Positions 6,968 to 10,667 of a stretch of 10,667 bases of DNA are shown piece after piece (positions within the stretch are counted from its first letter, which is position 1; each line of letters opens with the position of its first letter). Origin of the DNA: Pseudomonadota bacterium (lineage in GTDB: Bacteria; Myxococcota_A; Polyangia; Polyangiales; Polyangiaceae). The notes under the pieces were generated by a model that saw nothing but the letters and a program-made list of their open reading frames with translations, made no database searches and had not been told where the DNA came from. The position numbers and the translations under genes are program-made. The DNA is taken from positions 1 through 10,667 of the forward strand of contig JAEYOT010000137.1 in NCBI GenBank assembly GCA_023411445.1, written 5' to 3'.

Positions 6968-7744
6968 ATGCGCGGTGCACTCCGCAGCGATGTGATCCGC
7001 CAAGTTTCGCTGCGTGGTCAGCGCACGCTGCTCGAACGGCATCGCTTGCTGCGAGCTCAGCACTACCTGCAGGAGCAGCTCCGCACCGGCGTCATCGGTG
7101 ATGACGTTGAGCACGACCTGCCCACCGTCCGTATTTCGCTGCACGACTGGAGCCACCCCACCGCATCCCCGCTCGCGTTCGACCGCTTGCTGCGCAGCCT
7201 GGAGCGCGAGGGGGACTTCGCGCTCGTGCTGGGCTGCGGCGACTGGCTGGTAGGTTCCCAAGCGGCGCTCGAGCTGCTCAACCGCTACCAGCGTCTCCTG
7301 CCGCTCGATGAGCGAGCACAGCTGCCCCATTGCTGGGACACCGTGCTCGCCGCTTTCCAGCGCCAAGCGTCGCCGGAGGCTTACGAGTCTGGGCTCGACA
7401 CCTGGCGCTGGCTCCTGCGCGTCGCGGAGGCTCCCAGCGTGCGCTTGCAGCTGGCTGCCCTGTTTCACGAGCCGGGGCACGACGCGCTGGAGCGCGCCTG
7501 GCTGCAGGCCGCCCGCGATCTCTCCTTCTTTGGTCTCCGCAGCTGGCAGTACTTGCAAGAACGCGGCTCGAGCGCCGCGCGCGAGGCGGCGCTTGGTCGC
7601 CTCAGCCGCATGGATAGCCCCACGCTGTGCTTGGCGCTCACCACGCGGCAGCCGGCCGTCATCAACGACGCGATCGAAGAGCTCTTGACCCGTGCGGAGC
7701 AGGATCGGAGCGACGCGCTGGTTCAGTCGCCCACGGGATCCTGA
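6968..7744 (+). CDS. Uncharacterised protein, possible degenerate HD-domain fold
   Basis: The product is 258 residues, with no signal peptide or membrane helix, so probably cytoplasmic. I do not recognise it firmly. The C-terminal half shows a pattern like HD-phosphohydrolase-type all-helical domains: LDTWRWLLRV (about 144-153), then RLQLAALFHEPGH (159-171), then DLSFFGLRSWQYL (184-196) and a final helix. In active relatives as I remember them, the middle motif reads LAALFHD and an Asp precedes the LSFF segment. Here the HD pair reads HE and the later Asp is not in place. If the fold is right, the protein is likely inactive as a hydrolase. The N-terminal half (LLERHRLLRAQHYLQEQL, GDFALVLGCGDWLVGSQAALELLNRY) shows no known motif. 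ATG 6968 is the first possible start because an in-frame TGA lies at 6959. The end overlaps the convergent SUMF1 gene by 22 bases. Confidence 0.72.
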   Translation: MRGALRSDVIRQVSLRGQRTLLERHRLLRAQHYLQEQLRTGVIGDDVEHDLPTVRISLHDWSHPTASPLAFDRLLRSLEREGDFALVLGCGDWLVGSQAALELLNRYQRLLPLDERAQLPHCWDTVLAAFQRQASPEAYESGLDTWRWLLRVAEAPSVRLQLAALFHEPGHDALERAWLQAARDLSFFGLRSWQYLQERGSSAAREAALGRLSRMDSPTLCLALTTRQPAVINDAIEELLTRAEQDRSDALVQSPTGS

Positions 7745-8685
7745 CAGCAGCGAAAGCCGGTCGAGTAGTCGTGGTAGCCGGGGTCGTGGGCGGCGGTGGT
7801 GTAGGTGCAGCCCTCGCCGTGCTCATTGGTGGTGCTGAAGAAGCCACCCATGAAGATGCCGTTGCCGGTGTTGCGCCCGATGCGGCGCTCGATCACCGGG
7901 CGCACGGGCAGCTTCTTCGGTAGCGAGCGGTCCACCAAGTCCTCCACCCACTCGTGCAGGTTGCCGACCATGTCGTGCACGCCTTCGCTCGTGGTGCAGC
8001 CTTCGTACTCACCGGCGCGAGCCAAGAAGCCTTCGGTCGTGGCCAGGCGTGGATCGTTGAAATCCGCGTAGCTCCAGCGGCTGGAGCTCGAGCCGTGAAG
8101 CATGGAAAGCAGATGCGGCCGGCCGACGTTGCAGCGCTTGGCCTCGTATTTGGCCCCGTACGGGTACACCGTCTTCTGGCTGCCGATGCAGGCGCGGTAC
8201 CACTCGGTCAGCTTGCACAGGCGCTTGCCGGCGTTGCGGCACGCCGCGGCTGCCTCGCGTTGACTGATGAACGCTTGCGGCTTTACCCCCGCGGTCGAGC
8301 GCGCGATCAAGTGACCGCGCTCCGGTCGTTCATGCGGCGGAAACGGCTGGAGCGAGCCGTCCGGCAGCTGCTCGACCAGATGCGCCTCGAAGCGATCCAT
8401 GCACGTCCCTTGGACGAGCACCATCTCGCTGCTGCACGGGCTGCGCGGCGCCGCGACGGTGGGTACAGAGCTTGAGGGCGACGCTGCTGCGCTCGGCTCG
8501 GGCTGGGGCCGGAGCGACGCGCCGAGATAGGGCGCGATGGACGAGCTCCCGGCGAGCGGCGAAGCCGAGAGCGCGCCGGACGCCGAGAGACCGAGCGCGC
8601 CGCACGAGACCACCAGCGCTGCGGCTCCGAGCAGCAGCCGGCGCGGTGGTAGCCGTCGCGGCGCGAGCATGCGGCAGCATAGCAT
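7723..8685 (-). CDS. SUMF1/FGE-fold (formylglycine-generating enzyme-like) lipoprotein
   Basis: The product is 320 residues (315 if it starts at Met 6, base 8670). A leader with Arg residues and a hydrophobic core ends at VVSC (Cys 28), a plausible lipobox, followed by a Ser/Ala/Pro linker to about 82. The rest matches the SUMF1/EgtB/PvdO fold (FGE-sulfatase domain): EMVLVQGTCMDRFEAH in place of the usual 'F..ye.T' start, AFISQREAAAACRNAGKRLCKLTEW (139-162, the 'RLPTEAEWE' region), GVHDMVGNLHEWVEDL (235-250) and the closing STGFRCC (308-314). The Cys pair used for catalysis by true FGE is not present in its usual arrangement; only Cys 293 lies near. Several other cysteines (84, 95, 149, 157, 166, 185, 230, 313, 314) suggest disulfides in the envelope. 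A role in sulfatase activation is not supported; ligand binding or a structural role is possible. No sulfatase gene is nearby. Confidence 0.87.
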   Translation of the reverse strand: MLCCRMLAPRRLPPRRLLLGAAALVVSCGALGLSASGALSASPLAGSSSIAPYLGASLRPQPEPSAAASPSSSVPTVAAPRSPCSSEMVLVQGTCMDRFEAHLVEQLPDGSLQPFPPHERPERGHLIARSTAGVKPQAFISQREAAAACRNAGKRLCKLTEWYRACIGSQKTVYPYGAKYEAKRCNVGRPHLLSMLHGSSSSRWSYADFNDPRLATTEGFLARAGEYEGCTTSEGVHDMVGNLHEWVEDLVDRSLPKKLPVRPVIERRIGRNTGNGIFMGGFFSTTNEHGEGCTYTTAAHDPGYHDYSTGFRCCQDPVGD

Positions 8686-8801
8686 CGGCTCCGAGCCGGC
8701 AGTCCGCCGCGCGCTGTTTCGTCGCCGGCAGAGGATTACCGTGCTTCAAGACGGGGCGTTGGGCGCTGTCGCGGATACTAAAGTCTCCACTTGACTATTG
8801 G
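8686..8801. promoter_or_regulatory. Divergent intergenic region, SUMF1 lipoprotein / ArsR operon
   Basis: This 116-base gap holds the start region of the minus-strand SUMF1 gene, for which I see no convincing promoter, and the -35 of the ArsR operon. Short inverted words AAGT (8781-8784) and ACTT (8789-8792) lie just before the -35 and could be a weak second regulator contact. Confidence 0.3.
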
Positions 8802-8818
8802 GTGGCGGGTGCAATACT
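8791..8818 (+). promoter_or_regulatory. Promoter of the ArsR-AHSA1 operon
   Basis: The -35 TTGACT (8791-8796) and the -10 AATACT (8813-8818) are separated by 16 bases. Transcription should begin at about 8825-8826, which is the GTG proposed as the ArsR start, so the mRNA may be leaderless. This is one of the better sigma70-type promoters in the window. Confidence 0.5.
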
Positions 8819-8836
8819 TAAGTCAGTGCTTAAGCA
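8815..8836. promoter_or_regulatory. Inverted repeat, candidate ArsR operator
   Basis: Two CTTAAG words (8817-8822 and 8829-8834) flank the six bases TCAGTG. With the flanking bases the arms read TACTTAAG and CTTAAGCA, an imperfect dyad. It covers the end of the -10, the expected transcription start and the first ArsR codons. This AT-rich dyad stands out in a GC-rich setting and is placed for autorepression by the ArsR product. Confidence 0.5.
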
Positions 8837-9176
8837 ATCCACGACCGACCTGGTTTTTCAGGCGCTCGGCGATCCAACGCGTCGCGCCATCGTCGAGCGG
8901 CTCAGCCGCCGCGGCGTGGTCTCGGTCAGCGAGCTGGCGCGCCCGCTGGAGCTCACGCTCGCGGCGGTGGTTCAGCACCTGCAAGTGCTGGAGGCGTCCG
9001 GTCTCGTCACGACGCAGAAGCTGGGGCGAGTGCGCTCGTGCAGCTTGCGCCCCGCCGGGCTGAGCCTCGCGACGCGCTGGTTGGAAAGCCGCCGCAGCGC
9101 GTGGGAGCGGCATTTCGATCGCTTGGGTGAGTACTTGGCTGAAGACCCCAGCCCCGCAGAGAAAGACGAAACATGA
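8826..9176 (+). CDS. ArsR-family winged-helix repressor (SdpR-like, partner of AHSA1)
   Basis: The product is a 116-residue DNA-binding repressor. The N-terminal helix has the family signature VFQALGDPTRRAIVERL (10-26). Next come VSVSELARPLELTLAAVVQHLQVLEASGLV (32-61), holding the helix-turn-helix with the recognition helix at about 44-56, and the wing TTQKLGRVRSCSL (62-74). The metal-binding ELCVCDL motif of arsenic/cadmium sensors is absent; the only cysteine is at 72, so metal sensing is unlikely. This form, next to an AHSA1 gene, is the SdpR-like subgroup. The open frame runs upstream to 8472, but that part lies opposite the SUMF1 gene and has no family match. GTG 8826 gives a normal N-terminus and coincides with the expected transcription start; GTG 8802 is the alternative. 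The stop overlaps the next start in ATGA, indicating translational coupling. Confidence 0.9.
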   Translation: MLKQSTTDLVFQALGDPTRRAIVERLSRRGVVSVSELARPLELTLAAVVQHLQVLEASGLVTTQKLGRVRSCSLRPAGLSLATRWLESRRSAWERHFDRLGEYLAEDPSPAEKDET

Positions 9177-10048
9177 CAGCCCCTTCCATCGTGCACGGCT
9201 CCTTCACCATCGAGCGCAGCTACCCCGTTGCGCCTGCGCGCGTGTTCGCAGCCTGGGCGGAGCAAGACGCGAAGGCTCGCTGGTTCATCGGACCACCGGA
9301 GCGCTGGACCTTGCTCGAGCGCTCGCTGGACTTCCGTGTGGGGGGCAGCGAGCTATTGCGCGGGCGCTTTCACACCACCGAGACGCTTTATCGAGCACGT
9401 TTTCACACCATCGTGGAAAATGAGCGCATCGTCTACGCCTACGACATGTGGCACGGCGGGCGGCAGCTCTCCGTCTCGCTCGCGTCCGTGGAGCTTGCCG
9501 CGCAGGGCCGTGGCTGCGCCATGACCTACACCGAGCAAACCGCCTTCTTGCAGGGGGAAGATGGCAGCGCCTCGCGCCAGATCGGGACGGCCGAGCACTT
9601 CCTGCGCCTCGAGGGCATGGTCGGCGATCCTCACGAGATCGTCTCCAGTCGCTTGCTGGCTGCGCCGCGCGAGCGTGTGTACGCCGCGTTCAGCGAGCCG
9701 CAGCGCCTGATGAGCTGGTGGGGACCGACCGGCGTCGTCAACGAGCTCGTCGAGCTCGAGCTCAAGCCGGGCGGGAGCTGGCGCTTCGTGATGGTGATGC
9801 CGGACGGCACGCGCTACCCCACGCACAAAACGTTCAGCGTGATCGAGCCGAACGAGCGCGTGGTGGTGGAGGAGCCTTCGCACCCGTTCACCCACACGAT
9901 GACGTTCGTGGATTTGGGGCAGTCCACGCTTCTGATCTGGCGCCTTCGTTTTCAATCCGCCGAGGAAGCGACGCGCTTGGCCGGCTTCATCGTGGACGCC
10001 AACGAGCAGAATTTCGACCGCCTGGCGGCGCACCTCGCGCTCGGCTGA
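9173..10048 (+). CDS. Tandem AHSA1/SRPBCC-domain protein
   Basis: The product is 291 residues, cytoplasmic, without signal peptide or membrane helix. It contains two copies of the SRPBCC (START/Bet v 1-like) ligand-binding fold of the AHSA1 family. Copy 1 spans about 9-147: FTIERSYPVAPARVFAAW, WFIGP, FRVGGSELLRG, the ending IGTAEHFLRLEG. Copy 2 spans about 154-290: SSRLLAAPRERVYAAF, MSWWGPTG, LELKPGGSWRFVM, FSVIEPNERVV, the ending NFDRLAAHL. Each copy has the start, the W-GP turn, the GG-x-W/L-R strand and the C-terminal helix expected of a complete domain. AHSA1 proteins paired with ArsR regulators are usually one domain of about 140-160 residues, so this is a fusion. The family forms a deep hydrophobic pocket; the ligand is unknown. 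ATG 9173 overlaps the ArsR stop. Whether it binds ArsR or simply acts on a ligand cannot be told from the sequence. Confidence 0.9.
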   Translation: MTAPSIVHGSFTIERSYPVAPARVFAAWAEQDAKARWFIGPPERWTLLERSLDFRVGGSELLRGRFHTTETLYRARFHTIVENERIVYAYDMWHGGRQLSVSLASVELAAQGRGCAMTYTEQTAFLQGEDGSASRQIGTAEHFLRLEGMVGDPHEIVSSRLLAAPRERVYAAFSEPQRLMSWWGPTGVVNELVELELKPGGSWRFVMVMPDGTRYPTHKTFSVIEPNERVVVEEPSHPFTHTMTFVDLGQSTLLIWRLRFQSAEEATRLAGFIVDANEQNFDRLAAHLALG

Positions 10049-10101
10049 GGTCTCTCGGCCGCGCGGCTATTCGAGCCAGTAGTTCTCGGCAGCTTGTAAT
10101 C

Positions 10102-10139
10102 GCGAGCAAGGTTGGTCCGTTGGGACCAACGGCGCTCGC
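10102..10139. repeat. Extended hairpin in the gap after the AHSA1 gene
   Basis: A perfect 8-base-pair stem, GTTGGTCC (10111-10118) and GGACCAAC (10123-10130), closes a four-base loop GTTG. Outside a 3x3 mismatch, GCGAGC (10102-10107) pairs with GCTCGC (10134-10139). It follows the AHSA1 stop by about 55 bases. There is no T-tract after it, so it is not a typical intrinsic terminator; it may still block transcription, protect the mRNA 3' end or bind a protein. Confidence 0.6.
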
Positions 10140-10152
10140 TCACGACCATCAA

Positions 10153-10158
10153 TATAGT
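10153..10158 (+). promoter_or_regulatory. Candidate -10 element for the small secreted-protein gene
   Basis: TATAGT matches the -10 consensus at 5 of 6 bases, 48 bases before ATG 10207. The expected -35 position falls at the end of the hairpin and has no consensus match, so an activator, another sigma factor or chance is possible. Confidence 0.3.
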
Positions 10159-10206
10159 CGCTCGAAAAGGGAAGGTGAGCGCCAGCGCTTTGGTAAGGTG
10201 GCTGCT

Positions 10207-10650
10207 ATGAAGGGAATGGTAGCGTTTCTGGGGTTATTGCTAGGGTTGCTGTTGGTTCCGAGCCGTGCCGAAGCCAAGGGCATCCCTCTCATCTACAACA
10301 CGGGAGATCAGACGTTTGCGACCGGGCCTTTGCCCGAGCCGCTAGCCAAGGATCCACAATTGGCGGGGTTCGAAGCGGGCTACTTGTGCCAAGTGAAGGG
10401 CATTTTGTGGTCCTACTTCTCGGTGACGGACTGCAAGCCCGTCGCGTTCAAGGACGACACGTACATGGATGATCCCGAGATCGTCCAAGCCGTGACCGCG
10501 AAGTACACCGAGGCCGACATGAAGCGCGGGATCTGGGGGCGCTTCGGTTGGATGCTGATTGCGCTCGGCGTACTGGCGGGGGCCGCGATCTGGCTCAAGG
10601 AGAAGATCACGGGCAAGAGCGACGACGAGGTGACCGAAGGGTCCACCTGA
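10207..10650 (+). CDS. Small secreted protein with C-terminal membrane anchor
   Basis: The product is 147 residues. A signal peptide (MKGMVAFLGLLLGLLLVPSR) ends at AEA, with cleavage likely after Ala 23. The mature part begins GIPLIYNTGDQTFATGPLP and has two cysteines (61 and 76) that could form one disulfide around a short aromatic stretch (ILWSYFSVTD). A hydrophobic helix at about 110-131 (WGRFGWMLIALGVLAGAAIWL) is followed by a basic then acidic tail (KEKITGKSDDEVTE). The topology is therefore an external domain of about 85 residues on an inner-membrane anchor. I do not recognise a characterised family; the GIP.IYNTGD start reminds me of uncharacterised myxobacterial proteins. ATG 10207 is set by the signal peptide and by AAGG at 10195-10198, eight bases upstream. 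A longer frame opening at 9448 overlaps the AHSA1 gene and is a shadow. The gene lies 158 bases after AHSA1 and probably has its own promoter. Confidence 0.83.
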   Translation: MKGMVAFLGLLLGLLLVPSRAEAKGIPLIYNTGDQTFATGPLPEPLAKDPQLAGFEAGYLCQVKGILWSYFSVTDCKPVAFKDDTYMDDPEIVQAVTAKYTEADMKRGIWGRFGWMLIALGVLAGAAIWLKEKITGKSDDEVTEGST

Positions 10651-10667
10651 GCGGACCTGTACGAGGG

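Noticed and set aside
8472..8801. Upstream extension of the ArsR frame to give 234 residues
   Set aside because: It lies opposite the SUMF1 lipoprotein gene, is low-complexity Arg/Ala-rich and precedes the promoter; the ArsR fold begins after 8826.
8826..9176. ArsR protein as an arsenic or heavy-metal sensor
   Set aside because: It has no ELCVCDL motif and only one cysteine; the AHSA1 partner points to the SdpR-like subgroup.
10102..10139. Hairpin as a standard rho-independent terminator
   Set aside because: The stem is good, but no T-tract follows.
9448..10206. 400-residue frame joining part of the AHSA1 region to the small secreted protein
   Set aside because: The first 253 residues are an out-of-frame shadow of AHSA1; the signal peptide and ribosome binding site place the real start at 10207.

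Overview
The window is GC-rich and bacterial. The gene set suggests a myxobacterium (Myxococcota, perhaps Polyangiales): Asp-box propeller proteins, Cys-rich lipoproteins, a SUMF1-fold lipoprotein, a SdpR-like ArsR regulator joined to an AHSA1 protein, short intergenic gaps, several non-ATG starts and weak Shine-Dalgarno sequences. The lineage is inferred from gene content and composition; there is no rRNA or other phylogenetic marker. I see no tRNA, rRNA, CRISPR array, insertion sequence, phage gene or integrase. This looks like ordinary chromosome, not a mobile island.

Layout. Bases 1-1014 (+) hold the C-terminal 337 residues of an Asp-box (BNR) beta-propeller protein whose start lies outside. 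A superfamily 2 helicase follows at 1027-2607 (+), in the same frame and after a single stop. Converging on it is a minus-strand pair: a 2TM-domain protein (4710-4180), then a Cys-rich lipoprotein with one CXXCH motif (4135-2600), which overlaps the helicase end by 8 bases. Diverging from the pair is a MATE-family efflux pump (4818-6260, +). Next come a DUF2721 membrane protein (6303-6845, +) and an unrecognised protein with a possible degenerate HD fold (6968-7744, +). The latter overlaps a convergent SUMF1/FGE-fold lipoprotein (8685-7723, -) by 22 bases. Divergent from that is an operon of a short ArsR-type repressor (8826-9176) and a two-domain AHSA1/SRPBCC protein (9173-10048), joined by an ATGA overlap. 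After a 158-base gap holding a strong hairpin comes a small secreted, membrane-anchored protein (10207-10650).

How the genes may work together. The only clear functional unit is the ArsR-AHSA1 operon. It has its own promoter and an inverted repeat across the -10 and the start codon, which suggests autorepression. The 2TM and lipoprotein genes are probably co-transcribed. The other genes look like independent single-gene units. Two convergent gene pairs overlap at their stop codons, leaving no room for terminators.

No clear new defence or biosynthetic system is visible. The most interesting points are the operator and leaderless-start arrangement of the ArsR operon, the tandem AHSA1 fusion, the possible pseudo-enzyme HD protein, the SUMF1 lipoprotein without the FGE cysteine pair, and a hairpin that shares an 11-base word with the region just upstream of the MATE gene.
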